Assembly (NCBI RefSeq): GCF_042434745.1
Contig: NZ_JBHLSS010000055.1
Source: Azotobacter paspali
Lineage (GTDB): Bacteria > Pseudomonadota > Gammaproteobacteria > Pseudomonadales > Pseudomonadaceae
Strand: one strand, 5' to 3'
Length of the DNA: 57,267 bases
The translations under genes and the position numbers were made by a program. Positions within the stretch are counted from its first letter, which is position 1. Every line of letters begins with the position of its first letter. Below the pieces are notes generated by a model. The model had not been told where the DNA came from. It worked only from the letters and a program-made list of their open reading frames with translations, and made no database searches. This document shows positions 30,465-38,863 of the stretch, one piece after another.

Positions 30465-30743
30465 GTCTTGACCGGCTTCGCCATGAATCCGGCCCGCGAT
30501 CTCGGCCCCAGGTTGATGGCTTTCCTGGCCGGATGGGGCGATATCGCCTTGAGCGGCGGACGCGAAGTACCCTATTTCCTCGTCCCCCTGAGCGCGCCAC
30601 TGCTCGGTGCCTGCCTGGGCACGGCGGGCTACCGCGGGCTGATCGCCTGCCACCTGCCCGGCCGCGCCGGACCGGAAGACGCCGCCTCGCCGGCCTGCAA
30701 GGCCCGAGTCCGATCCCTCCACTTCAGAAGGCCACCGTCATGA
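30465..30743 (+). pseudogene. glpF: Glycerol facilitator GlpF, 3' remnant
   Basis: About 92 codons encode the end of an aquaglyceroporin: TGFAMNPARDLGPRLMAFLA carries the second NPA box, followed by GGREVPYFLVPLSAPLLGACLG, the last membrane helix. The first two thirds (first NPA box, four helices) are missing, since upstream sequence from 30226 has no related coding. The stop overlaps the glpK ATG (ATGA) as in a normal glpFK operon. The lost 5' part also removes the usual operon promoter and GlpR site, so glpK must use another promoter. Confidence 0.85.
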
Positions 30744-32257
30744 CCCAGACCAACAACAAGCGCTACATCGTCGCCCTGGACCAAGGCACCACCAGTTGCC
30801 GGGCCATCGTGCTCGATTGCGACGCCAACGTCGTCAGCGTGGCTCAGCACGAGTTCACTCAGATCTATCCGCGGTCGGGCTGGGTCGAGCACGATCCCAT
30901 GGAGATCTGGGCCACGCAGAGCGCCACCCTGGTGGAAGCCTTGGCCCAGGCGGGCATCGAGCACCGGCAGGTGGCCGCCATCGGCATCACCAACCAGCGC
31001 GAAACCACGGTGATCTGGGACAAACGGAGCGGCCGGCCGATCCATAACGCCATTGTCTGGCAATGCCGACGCAGTGCCGCGATCTGCGAGGAACTCAAAC
31101 GCGACGGTCTGGAGGAACATGTTAGGGAACATACCGGCCTGGTCATCGATCCCTATTTCTCCGCAACCAAAATTAAATGGATCCTCGACCACGTCGAGGG
31201 CAGCCGCGAGCGTGCGCGGCGCGGCGAATTGCTGTTCGGCACCATCGACTCCTGGCTGATCTGGAAGATGACCCAGGGCCGGGTGCACGTCACCGACTTC
31301 ACCAACGCCGCGCGCACCATGCTCTTCGACATCCACGCGCTGGACTGGGATACGCGCCTGCTCAAGGCCCTCGACATCCCGCGCGAGATGCTGCCGCAGG
31401 TAAGGTCGTCCTCCGAGGTCTACGGCCATGCCTGCATCGCCGGCGGCGACGAGGACGACGGCATCCCGATCGCCGGCATCGCCGGGGACCAGCAGGCCGC
31501 GCTCTTCGGCCACATGTGCGTGGAGCCCGGCCAGGGCAAGAACACCTACGGCACCGGCTGCTTCCTACTGATGAACACTGGCGCCAAGGCCGTGCGCTCG
31601 GGCCACGGGCTGCTTACCACCATCGCCTGCGGGCCGCGCGGGGAAGTCGCCTACGCGTTGGAAGGGGCGATCTTCAATGCCGGCTCCACGGTGCAATGGC
31701 TGCGCGACGAGCTCAAGCTAATCAACGATTCGTTCGATTCCGAATATTTCGCTACCAAGGTCAAGGACAGCAACGGCGTCTACCTGGTACCGGCCTTCAC
31801 CGGCCTGGGTGCCCCCTACTGGGACCCCTACGCACGCGGCGCGGTGTTCGGCCTGACCCGCGGCGTGAAAGCCGACCACCTGATCCGCGCCGCGCTCGAA
31901 TCCATCGCCTACCAAACCTGCGACGTGCTCGACGCCATGCAGCGGGACGCTGGCGAGCGTCTCAAGGCGTTGCGCGTGGATGGCGGCGCGGTGAGCAACA
32001 ACTTCCTCATGCAGTTCCAGGCCGATCTGCTCGGCACGCCGGTCGAGCGTCCGGCAGTGAAGGAAGTCACCGCACTCGGCGCCGCCTACCTGGCAGGCCT
32101 GGCCACCGGCTTCTGGAGCAGCCTCGACGAACTGCGCGACAAGGCGCGGATCGAGCGGGTGTTCGAGCCGGCCTGCTCTGAAGAGAAACGCCGCTCGCTG
32201 AGTGCCGGCTGGAAGAAGGCGGTGCTGCGCAGCCAGCGCTGGGCCGAGGACGACTAG
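30740..32257 (+). CDS. glpK: Glycerol kinase
   Basis: 505-aa FGGY-family kinase making glycerol-3-phosphate. The N-terminal phosphate loop IVALDQGTTSCRAIVLD, the WVEHDP substrate region, GIAGDQQAALFG, GTGCFLLMNTG and the C-terminal VDGGAVSNNFLMQFQADLL are family signatures. Full length (about 500-505 aa). It is intact although the glpF in front is broken. The next gene is glpR after 84 bp. Confidence 0.97.
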   Translation: MTQTNNKRYIVALDQGTTSCRAIVLDCDANVVSVAQHEFTQIYPRSGWVEHDPMEIWATQSATLVEALAQAGIEHRQVAAIGITNQRETTVIWDKRSGRPIHNAIVWQCRRSAAICEELKRDGLEEHVREHTGLVIDPYFSATKIKWILDHVEGSRERARRGELLFGTIDSWLIWKMTQGRVHVTDFTNAARTMLFDIHALDWDTRLLKALDIPREMLPQVRSSSEVYGHACIAGGDEDDGIPIAGIAGDQQAALFGHMCVEPGQGKNTYGTGCFLLMNTGAKAVRSGHGLLTTIACGPRGEVAYALEGAIFNAGSTVQWLRDELKLINDSFDSEYFATKVKDSNGVYLVPAFTGLGAPYWDPYARGAVFGLTRGVKADHLIRAALESIAYQTCDVLDAMQRDAGERLKALRVDGGAVSNNFLMQFQADLLGTPVERPAVKEVTALGAAYLAGLATGFWSSLDELRDKARIERVFEPACSEEKRRSLSAGWKKAVLRSQRWAEDD

Positions 32258-32311
32258 CTCACCGCCGTAGCGGACGGGGGGACGTCCAGGCTGCGGCACT
32301 ACCCGCTAGGG

Positions 32312-32317
32312 TATACT
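32312..32317 (+). promoter_or_regulatory. Candidate -10 box of glpR
   Basis: TATACT lies 25 bases before the glpR ATG in the 84-bp glpK-glpR gap. No good -35 is visible 17 bases upstream, so this is tentative. Confidence 0.35.
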
Positions 32318-32341
32318 GCGGGCGCAAACAAGGAATGCCGC

Positions 32342-33097
32342 ATGAGCCTAGCGCCCCGCCAACAGAACATCCTCGACCTGGTCCGCGAACGCGGCTACGT
32401 CAGCATCGAAGAGCTGGCTCACTCCTTCACCGTCACGCCGCAGACCATCCGCCGCGACATCAACCAGCTCGCCGAACAGGGGCTGCTGCGCCGCTATCAC
32501 GGCGGGGCCGCCTACGACTCCAGCGTGGAGAACACCGCCTACGCCATGCGTGCCGGCCAGATGCACGACGAGAAACGGCGCATCGCCGAAGCCATCGCCG
32601 CGGTCGTGCCGGATCACGCCTCGCTGTTCATCAACATCGGCACCACCACCCAGGCGATCGCCCGCGCCCTGCTCGGCCATCAAGCGTTGAAGGTGATCAC
32701 CAACGACCTGCACGTGGCCGGCATTCTCAGTACCAAGGAAAGCTTCGAGGTCCTGGTCGCCGGCGGTAAGGTGCGCAACGATGGCGGCATCGTCGGCCAG
32801 GCCACGGTGGATTTCATCCAGCAGTTCAAGGTCGACTACGCCCTGGTCGGCATCAGCGGCATCGACGAGGACGGCAGCCTGCTGGATTTCGACTTCCGCG
32901 AAGTGCGCGTCTCCCAGGCCATCCTCGACAACGCGCGTCAGGTGTTCCTTGCCGCCGATTCGAGCAAGTTCGGGCGCAACGCGATGGTCCGCCTCGGCGC
33001 CATTACCCAGGTCGACCGCCTTTTCACCGACGCCCAGCCAGCTTCGCGGCTGGTCCAACTGCTGGCCGAGCACAAGGTCAGGCTGGAAGTCGTCTGA
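32342..33097 (+). CDS. glpR: Glycerol-3-phosphate regulon repressor GlpR
   Basis: 251-aa DeoR-family repressor. The N-terminal helix-turn-helix (ILDLVRERGYVSIEELAHSFTVTPQTIRRDINQLAEQGLLRRYHGGA) is followed by a sugar-phosphate-binding DeoR C-terminal domain (INIGTTTQAIARAL, VAGGKVRNDGGIVG). It should repress glp genes and release DNA on glycerol-3-phosphate. It lies between glpK and glpD, the usual Pseudomonas order. Confidence 0.95.
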   Translation: MSLAPRQQNILDLVRERGYVSIEELAHSFTVTPQTIRRDINQLAEQGLLRRYHGGAAYDSSVENTAYAMRAGQMHDEKRRIAEAIAAVVPDHASLFINIGTTTQAIARALLGHQALKVITNDLHVAGILSTKESFEVLVAGGKVRNDGGIVGQATVDFIQQFKVDYALVGISGIDEDGSLLDFDFREVRVSQAILDNARQVFLAADSSKFGRNAMVRLGAITQVDRLFTDAQPASRLVQLLAEHKVRLEVV

Positions 33098-33300
33098 ACG
33101 CACCAGCCTCCGCCGAGGCAACGGACACCTCCTTCGCCCCTCTCTAATCTCGCCGGCGCGCGGGCGCTGAACCATCGCACCTGACACACGACCTCCCGTA
33201 GGCCGTCGCCCTGCTAGCCTCCGCCTGCTGCCTCTCTTGCCTCGGCACGCCCAGGCTTCGCCTTCTTGACCCGGTCGCCTCGTCATTCGGCTGCCACAAT

Positions 33301-33374
33301 AAAGTTCGAAAACATTCACCTACAGGCGTAGTAGTGTTCGATTTGTTGCCATAGTATTTTCGAAAACGAAAATT
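33301..33374. promoter_or_regulatory. GlpR operator and half-sites upstream of glpD
   Basis: In the 306-bp glpR-glpD gap, 33355-33374 reads TATTTTCGAAAACGAAAATT, an almost perfect inverted repeat with TTCG/CGAA cores that resembles the known GlpR operator pattern (WATKTTCGWWWWCGAAMATW). Further TTCGA-type half-sites occur at 33305-33310 and 33336-33342. The palindrome ends 29 bases before the glpD ATG. The rest of the gap (33098-33300) shows no gene. Confidence 0.7.
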
Positions 33375-33403
33375 CATTTTTCGCTTCAGCAAAGGTAATT
33401 CGC

Positions 33404-34936
33404 ATGAGCCCTTCCAATTCCTCCAATACCGAGTTCTACGATATCGCCGTGATCGGTGGTGGTATCAACGGCGCAGGCATCGCCGCCGATGCCGCCGGCC
33501 GCGGTCTTTCGGTGTTTCTCTGCGAGCAGGACGATCTCGCCCGGCACACTTCCTCCGCCAGCAGCAAGCTGATCCATGGCGGCCTGCGCTACCTCGAACA
33601 TTACGAATTCCGCCTGGTCCGCGAGGCACTGGCCGAACGCGAAGTCCTGCTGGCCAAGGCCCCGCACATCGTCAAGCCGCTGCGCTTCGTCCTGCCGCAC
33701 CGGCCACACCTGCGCCCGGCCTGGATGATCCGTGCCGGCCTGTTCCTCTACGATCACCTGGGCAAGCGCAAGAAGCTGCCGGGCTCGCGCGGGTTGCGCT
33801 TCGGCGCCCGCAGCCCGCTCAAGGCAGAGATCGGCCGCGGCTTCGAATACTCCGACTGCTGGGTCGACGACGCCCGCCTGGTCGTACTCAACGCCATGGC
33901 CGCCCGCGAGCATGGCGCCCAGGTGCATACCCGTACCCGTTGCCTCTTTGCCAGCCGCCAGCGGGATCACTGGCACCTGCAACTGGAGCGCGCCGACGGC
34001 AGCGCCTTCTCGATCCGCGCCAAAGCACTGGTGAACGCGGCCGGCCCCTGGGTGGCGCGCTTCATCGAAACCGGCCTGCAGCAGAAGGCCCCCTACGGTA
34101 TCCGCCTGATCCAGGGCAGCCACCTAGTCGTGCCGCGGCTGTACGAGGGCGAGCATGCGTACATTCTGCAGAACGAGGACCGCCGCATCGTCTTCGCCAT
34201 CCCTTATCTGGAGCGCTTCACCCTGATCGGCACGACCGACCGCGAGTACCGGGACGACCCGGCGCAGGTACGGATCAGCGAGGAGGAGACCGACTACCTG
34301 CTCAAGGTGGTCAACCGACACTTCAAGCACCAACTGAGCCGGGACAGCATCCTGCACAGCTATTCAGGGGTGCGTCCGCTGTGTAACGACGAATCGGCCG
34401 ACCCTTCGGCGGTGACCCGCGATTACACCCTGGCGCTGTCGGGCAGTCCGGGCGAGCCGCCGCTACTGTCGGTGTTCGGCGGCAAGCTCACCACTTATCG
34501 CAAACTGGCCGAGGCGGCCCTGGAGCAACTGGCGCCTTTCTTCCCACAGATGAAAGCGCGCTGGACCGCCGAAAAGCCGCTGCCGGGTGGCGAGCAAATG
34601 AGCGACAGCCGAACCCTGGCCGACCAATTGCGCCAACGTCATGCCTGGCTCGCTCCGGAACTCGCCCGGCGCTGGGCCACCACTTACGGCAGCAGAGCCT
34701 GGCGCCTGCTGGAAGACGTCAACGGCCCCGCCGATCTCGGCGAACACTTCGGCGCCACCCTGCATGCCCGCGAAGTGGACTACCTGTGCGCGCAGGAATG
34801 GGCGCGGGAAGCCGAGGACATCCTCTGGCGGCGCAGCAAGCTCGGTCTGTTCCTGAGCCTGGAAGAGCAGGAGCGGCTGCGCGCCTATTTGGATGCCACA
34901 ACCCGACATCTCGAAGCCCATGTCCTGGCTTCCTGA
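33404..34936 (+). CDS. glpD: Aerobic glycerol-3-phosphate dehydrogenase
   Basis: 510-aa membrane-associated FAD enzyme that oxidises glycerol-3-phosphate to DHAP and passes electrons to ubiquinone. The FAD-binding Rossmann motif IAVIGGGINGAGIAADAAGRG is at residues 12-32, with HTSSASSKLIHGGLRYLE and FGGKLTTYRKLAEAALEQL later. ATG at 33404 with AAAGG upstream. The GlpR site just upstream predicts induction by glycerol. The final gene of the glpK-glpR-glpD set. Confidence 0.97.
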   Translation: MSPSNSSNTEFYDIAVIGGGINGAGIAADAAGRGLSVFLCEQDDLARHTSSASSKLIHGGLRYLEHYEFRLVREALAEREVLLAKAPHIVKPLRFVLPHRPHLRPAWMIRAGLFLYDHLGKRKKLPGSRGLRFGARSPLKAEIGRGFEYSDCWVDDARLVVLNAMAAREHGAQVHTRTRCLFASRQRDHWHLQLERADGSAFSIRAKALVNAAGPWVARFIETGLQQKAPYGIRLIQGSHLVVPRLYEGEHAYILQNEDRRIVFAIPYLERFTLIGTTDREYRDDPAQVRISEEETDYLLKVVNRHFKHQLSRDSILHSYSGVRPLCNDESADPSAVTRDYTLALSGSPGEPPLLSVFGGKLTTYRKLAEAALEQLAPFFPQMKARWTAEKPLPGGEQMSDSRTLADQLRQRHAWLAPELARRWATTYGSRAWRLLEDVNGPADLGEHFGATLHAREVDYLCAQEWAREAEDILWRRSKLGLFLSLEEQERLRAYLDATTRHLEAHVLAS

Positions 34937-34980
34937 GGCTTTTACGGGGAACATCGACAATCCCAAGAGGATGCAGACCA

Positions 34981-35280
34981 ATGCAGCGCGGAACCAAGAT
35001 CGTCGCCACCCTCGGCCCGGCCACCGAAACCCCGAAGCCATCGAAGGCCTGGTCAAGGCCGGGGTCGACGTGGTGCGTCTAAATTTCTCCCACAACAAGG
35101 CCGAGGAACACCAGGCCCGTGCCGCCCTGGTCCGCGAGATAGCCGCCAAATACGGGCGCTTCGTCGCCATCCTCGCCGACCTGCAGGGGCCGAAGATCCG
35201 CATTTCGCGCTTCGCCGACGGCAAGGTGCTGCTGGAGAAGGGCCAGACCTTCGCCCTCGACGCCGCCCTCGACAAGAATG
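34981..35280 (+). pseudogene. Pyruvate kinase N-terminal fragment (frameshifted)
   Basis: The sequence opens MQRGTKIVATLGPATETP, then changes frame near 35030 and continues as AIEGLVKAGVDVVRLNFSHN and FVAILADLQGPKIRISRFAD, the first domain of pyruvate kinase with the RLNFSH and DLQGPKIR blocks. It ends near 35280, where a different gene begins. About 100 of some 480 residues remain. The fragment cannot be functional because the frame break removes the start and no active-site lid or C-domain follows. Confidence 0.85.
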
Positions 35281-35896
35281 CTGGCCGGGGTGATCAACGT
35301 TCATCTACGGGCGCGGCCGCGAGACCGTCAGAGCGCTGATGGAAACCGGCCAGATCGACGTGTTCGCCTTCATCGGCACCAATAAGGCCGCCAGCGACCT
35401 GAAGAAGCTGCACCCGCGCCCGCACCGCCTGCGCGCCGCGCTCGGCTTGGACGCCAAGAACCCCGGCATCGTCCTGCCGCAAGTGGACCTGGACAACGCG
35501 GTCAGCGAGGCGATTACCGGCGCGCTGTCGTTCAACGGCCAGCGCTGCACGGCGCTGAAGATCCTCTTCGTCCACGAACAGGTGGTCGATGCCTTCCTTG
35601 AGAAGTTCAACCAGAAACCCGCCGCGCTCAAGCCGGGCATGCCCTGGGAGCCGGGCGTGGCGCTGACCCCGCTGCCCGAACCGGGCAAGAGCGACTTCCT
35701 CGCCACCTTGGTGGCCGACGCCCAGGCCAAGGGCGCCAAGGTGGTCAACCCCGGCGGCGGCGAGGTGCGCGAGACCTTCTTTTACCCGGCGCTGCTCTAC
35801 CCGGTGAGCGCGGACATGCGCGTCTACCAGGAGGAGCAGTTCGGCCCGCTGATCCCGGTGGTGCCTTACCGCAACCTGCAGACGCTGTCCGGCTAG
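35279..35896 (+). pseudogene. NADP-dependent aldehyde/glyceraldehyde-3-P dehydrogenase (GapN-like), internal fragment
   Basis: From ATG 35279 the frame gives LAGVINV, then shifts by one base to read YGRGRETVRALMETGQID and on through FNGQRCTALK (catalytic Cys), PALKPGMPWEPGVALTPLPE and QFGPLIPVVPY, an ALDH-superfamily core. The N-terminus is absent and the end is cut at 35896 (LQTLSG stop) before the C-terminal oligomerisation region. The first codons join directly onto the pyruvate kinase fragment, so a deletion has fused two genes. The sequence to 35933 leads into a transposase relic. Confidence 0.82.
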
Positions 35897-35933
35897 CCAG
35901 ATCCTGACACGGCAAGCGAGCGCCAGAAAAACC

Positions 35934-36377
35934 ATGAACACGCGGGAACACCGGGTCCATGGAGCAGGCACCCGTGGCGGTTGCCCGTTGCGCGCGAGAT
36001 GTACAAAGGCAGCCCAGGGCAGGCGCATCAAGCGCTATCCGGAGGATCAACGACGGGAAGCGCTTCGCATGGTGATGCAGCATCCGCAGGCCCGCCGCGC
36101 CTTCAGCCAGCGCAAGGCGATCGTCGAGCCGGTGTTCAGCAGCCTGCGTTGTCAGCAAAGATTGAATCGGTTTCGGCGGCGAGGGCTGGCAGCGGTCAGT
36201 CGAGCGTTTGCGTTGCGCGTGATGGCACATAACCTGTCGAGGGCCGTGGCCCTGTCGAAGGAGCGATCTGTGCTTATGCTCGCAGCCTTACGTGCCATGC
36301 GAACGCTCACGGCGCATTGGCGCCTACGTTCCTTGCTTCGCGCCAGCGCTTCAATCTCGATCATCTCGCAGGCTTGA
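35934..36377 (+). mobile_element. IS1182-type transposase C-terminal fragment
   Basis: The 147-aa reading frame contains CPLRARCTKAAQGRRIKRYP, PQARRAFSQRKAIVEPVFSS and NRFRRRGLAAVSRAFALRVM, the end of IS1182-family DDE transposases (the EPVFS-type Glu region and downstream helix). The N-terminal two thirds and both inverted repeats are not seen. It lies right at the broken 3' end of the gapN fragment, so this insertion sequence likely caused the local deletion. Confidence 0.75.
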
Positions 36378-36463
36378 TAATGGGTTTTGCGACAGCCTCT
36401 AGAAGTACGGGGCTTTTTGCGCATTTCGGTAAGTCCGGCCAAGAAATCGACCCTTGCTTCGCG

Positions 36464-36560
36464 GCAGAATCACTTGAAAACACTTAACAAAACATTTGAC
36501 CTGAGTGTTTTTGCCAAAATAAGCTTTCAATCACTTAAAAACACGCAGAATCACTTGAAA
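36464..36560. promoter_or_regulatory. Three direct repeats AATCACTT-x-AAA at a DeoR-type promoter
   Basis: GCAGAATCACTTGAAA occurs at 36464-36479 and exactly again at 36545-36560, with a variant CAATCACTTAAAAACAC at 36528-36544. Between them is a possible -35 (TTGACC, 36496-36501) and a weak -10 (TAAGCT, 36520-36525). The third repeat ends on the A of the start codon of the DeoR gene. The array strongly suggests autoregulation of the following operon. The 180-bp gap has no gene. Confidence 0.7.
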
Positions 36561-37339
36561 TGAATGCCGTGACCCAGGAAGAGCGGCTCGCCGTCATCGC
36601 CAACCTGCTGGAGCGCCAGCAGCGCATCACTCTGGACGAGATCTGCCGGCACTTCGGCATTTCCCGCGACTCGGCACGGCGGGACCTGATCCGGCTGACC
36701 GAACAGCCCCGCTTCCAGCGCATCCGCGGCGGCGCCCGGCTGCTCACGCCGGCCAGCGAACCGCTGCCCTTCCAGCAGCGTCCGCGCAACGACGCCAAGG
36801 TCGCGCTCGCCAGGCGAACCCTGGAGATACTCCAGCCCGGCGCCAGCCTGTACCTGGACGCCGGCAGCACGCTGCTGGAGCTGGCCCGGCTGCTCGCCGC
36901 CCAGCCCCAGCCCTTCGCCCTGGTCAGCGCCGCGCTGGATGCCTTGCAGTTGCTGAGCCACAACCCGGCGCTCGGCCTCCATGCGCTGGGCGGGGAGTTC
37001 GATGCGCTGCAGCGCATGATGCTAGGGCCGGAAACCGAGCGGCAGCTCGGACAGTTCCGCCTGCGGCACGCCGTCCTAGGCATCTGCGCCCTGAGCGAGC
37101 ACGGCCTCAGCGCCCCGATGGCCAGCGAAGCCGCCCTGAAACGCCGGGCGATCGCCCAGTCCGAACAATTGATCGCGGTCGGCTGCGCCGACAAGTTCGA
37201 CACCCAGCAGTTGCACCAGGTCTGCGAACTGGCCCGGCTGGACCTGCTGATCTGCGATGCGCTGCCCGACGGGCCGTTGCGCCGGGCGCTCGTCGACCTT
37301 GAGATTCCGATCCTCACCCTGGAGGCTCCCATTGATTAA
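36560..37339 (+). CDS. DeoR/GlpR-family transcriptional regulator
   Basis: 259-aa regulator. The helix-turn-helix (IANLLERQQRITLDEICRHFGISRDSARRDLIRLTEQ) is followed by the DeoR sensor domain (LDAGSTLLELARLLA, LHALGGEFDALQRMMLG) that binds a sugar phosphate in this family. The inducer is unknown. It is the first gene of a three-gene operon and sits behind the direct repeats described above. The Gfo/Idh gene begins eight bases before its stop. Confidence 0.88.
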   Translation: MNAVTQEERLAVIANLLERQQRITLDEICRHFGISRDSARRDLIRLTEQPRFQRIRGGARLLTPASEPLPFQQRPRNDAKVALARRTLEILQPGASLYLDAGSTLLELARLLAAQPQPFALVSAALDALQLLSHNPALGLHALGGEFDALQRMMLGPETERQLGQFRLRHAVLGICALSEHGLSAPMASEAALKRRAIAQSEQLIAVGCADKFDTQQLHQVCELARLDLLICDALPDGPLRRALVDLEIPILTLEAPID

Positions 37340-38357
37340 GACCGCCGTGATCGGCTACGGGCTCTCGGCCCGCATCTTCCACCTGCCCTTCATCCACAAC
37401 CAGCCGGAGCTGCGGCTGGTGGCCATCAGCAGCGGCCAGGAACAACTGCGCCAGGACTACCCGCAGTTGCAGCACTACTCCGACGGCAGCGAGCTGATCG
37501 CCCGCAGCGACGCCGAACTGGTGGTCATCACCTCACCGAATCACAGCCACTATCCGCTGGCCCGGCAGGCCCTGCTAGCCGGCAAGGACGTACTGGTGGA
37601 AAAGCCCTTCGTGGTGACGGCCGAAGAAGGCGAGGAACTGCTGGCCCTGGCTGCCCGCCAGCAGCGACTCCTGGCGATCTACCACAACCGCCGCTTCGAT
37701 GGCGACTTCCTGACCCTGCAGCAGTTGCTGCGCGACGGCCGGTTGGGCGAGATCCGCTATTTCGAATCCCACTTCGACCGTTTCCGCCCGATTCCGCGCG
37801 CCCGCTGGCGCGAGCAGGCCGTCCTGGGCGGTGGCATTCTCTACGACCTCGGCCCCCATCTGATCGACCAGGCGCTGGTGCTGTTCGGCCCCCCCGAAGC
37901 CGTCACCGCCCTCTGTCGCCAGTTGCGCGACGGTGCCGAGGCCACCGACTACTTCCATCTGCAGTTGCACTATCCGGACAAGGAGGTGGTGCTGCACTCG
38001 AGTCCGTTCTGCGCCGCCCCTACCCCGCGTTTCGTGCTGCAGGGCACCCTGGGCAGCTACCACAAGTACGGGCTCGATCCGCAGGAGGACGCGCTGCGCG
38101 CTGGCACGACGCCGGGTGGCCCGGACTGGGGGCTGGAGCCGGAGAGCCGGCACGGCCGCCTGTATACGGAGCGGGAAACCCGCACGCTGCCGACCCTGGC
38201 CGGCGACTATCAACTGTTCTACCGGCATCTGGCGCAGGCCCTGCAGAAACGCCTGCCACCGCCGGTGACGCCCGTCGACGCCCTGCTGGGTATCCGCCTG
38301 ATCGAGCTGGCCTACCGTAGCCACGAACAGGGCCGCACGCTGGAGGTACACCGATGA
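37332..38357 (+). CDS. Gfo/Idh/MocA-family oxidoreductase
   Basis: 341-aa NAD(P)-dependent sugar or polyol oxidoreductase. Rossmann motif KTAVIGYGLSARIFHLPFI, the EKP signature (VEKPFVVTAEEGEELL) and a C-terminal GFO/IDH domain with YDLGPHLIDQAL. The TTG at 37332 is preferred as start: GGAGG lies six bases upstream, it gives MIKTAVIGYG and overlaps the DeoR stop by eight bases. The substrate is unknown. The next gene overlaps by four bases. Confidence 0.87.
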   Translation: MIKTAVIGYGLSARIFHLPFIHNQPELRLVAISSGQEQLRQDYPQLQHYSDGSELIARSDAELVVITSPNHSHYPLARQALLAGKDVLVEKPFVVTAEEGEELLALAARQQRLLAIYHNRRFDGDFLTLQQLLRDGRLGEIRYFESHFDRFRPIPRARWREQAVLGGGILYDLGPHLIDQALVLFGPPEAVTALCRQLRDGAEATDYFHLQLHYPDKEVVLHSSPFCAAPTPRFVLQGTLGSYHKYGLDPQEDALRAGTTPGGPDWGLEPESRHGRLYTERETRTLPTLAGDYQLFYRHLAQALQKRLPPPVTPVDALLGIRLIELAYRSHEQGRTLEVHR

Positions 38358-38818
38358 GCCCGTCCGAACTGCTGGAGCAGGAGGCGCGACTGCGCCTGCC
38401 CGCCTTCGACCTGGCCGACGCCTGGCAACTGGGCCTGCACCTGCAGCGGCTCGCAAGCGCCGCCCAAGCCCCGGCCGTGCTGGAGATTTACGCCTACGGC
38501 CGCACCGTCTTCGGCGCCGCCCTGCCCGGCTCCAGTGCCGACAACCATGATTGGGTCAGGCGCAAGCGTAATGCGGTACTGCGTTTCGGACACAGTTCGA
38601 TGTATCTAGGGGAGTACAACCGCGGCAAGGGGCGGGAATTCGAAACCCAGCCGCATATCGACGCGCGCGAGTACGCGGCCCACGGCGGCAGCTTCCCGCT
38701 GCGCCTGGTCAACGGGGAACTGGTCGGCGCCCTGACCCTGTCCGGCCTGCCGCAGTGGGACGACCACCGGCTGGCGGTCGAGGCGTTGCAGGCCTGGCTG
38801 CGGGAAGACCGGCCCTGA
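38354..38818 (+). CDS. Heme-degrading-domain (UPF0303/DUF336) protein
   Basis: 154-aa protein of the GlcG/HbpS-like UPF0303 family: EIYAYGRTVFGAALPGSSADN, DWVRRKRNAVLRFGHSSMYLG and AAHGGSFPLRLVNGELVGALTLSGLPQWDDH. Family members bind heme or act as small-molecule sensors; the role in this operon is not known. Translationally coupled (ATGA) to the Gfo/Idh gene, so it likely belongs to the same sugar pathway. Confidence 0.82.
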   Translation: MSPSELLEQEARLRLPAFDLADAWQLGLHLQRLASAAQAPAVLEIYAYGRTVFGAALPGSSADNHDWVRRKRNAVLRFGHSSMYLGEYNRGKGREFETQPHIDAREYAAHGGSFPLRLVNGELVGALTLSGLPQWDDHRLAVEALQAWLREDRP

Positions 38819-38823
38819 AACAC

Positions 38824-38846
38824 GAGGCCCGCGCGAAGCGGGCCTC
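38824..38846 (-). terminator. Stem-loop between the DeoR operon and fba
   Basis: Perfect 9-bp stem GAGGCCCGC / GCGGGCCTC with a 5-base loop. It ends 17 bases after the fba stop and is followed on the - strand by a weak T-rich run (GTGTTTC). It could serve both converging transcripts. Confidence 0.65.
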
Positions 38847-38863
38847 ATGGAACAGGTCGGGGC

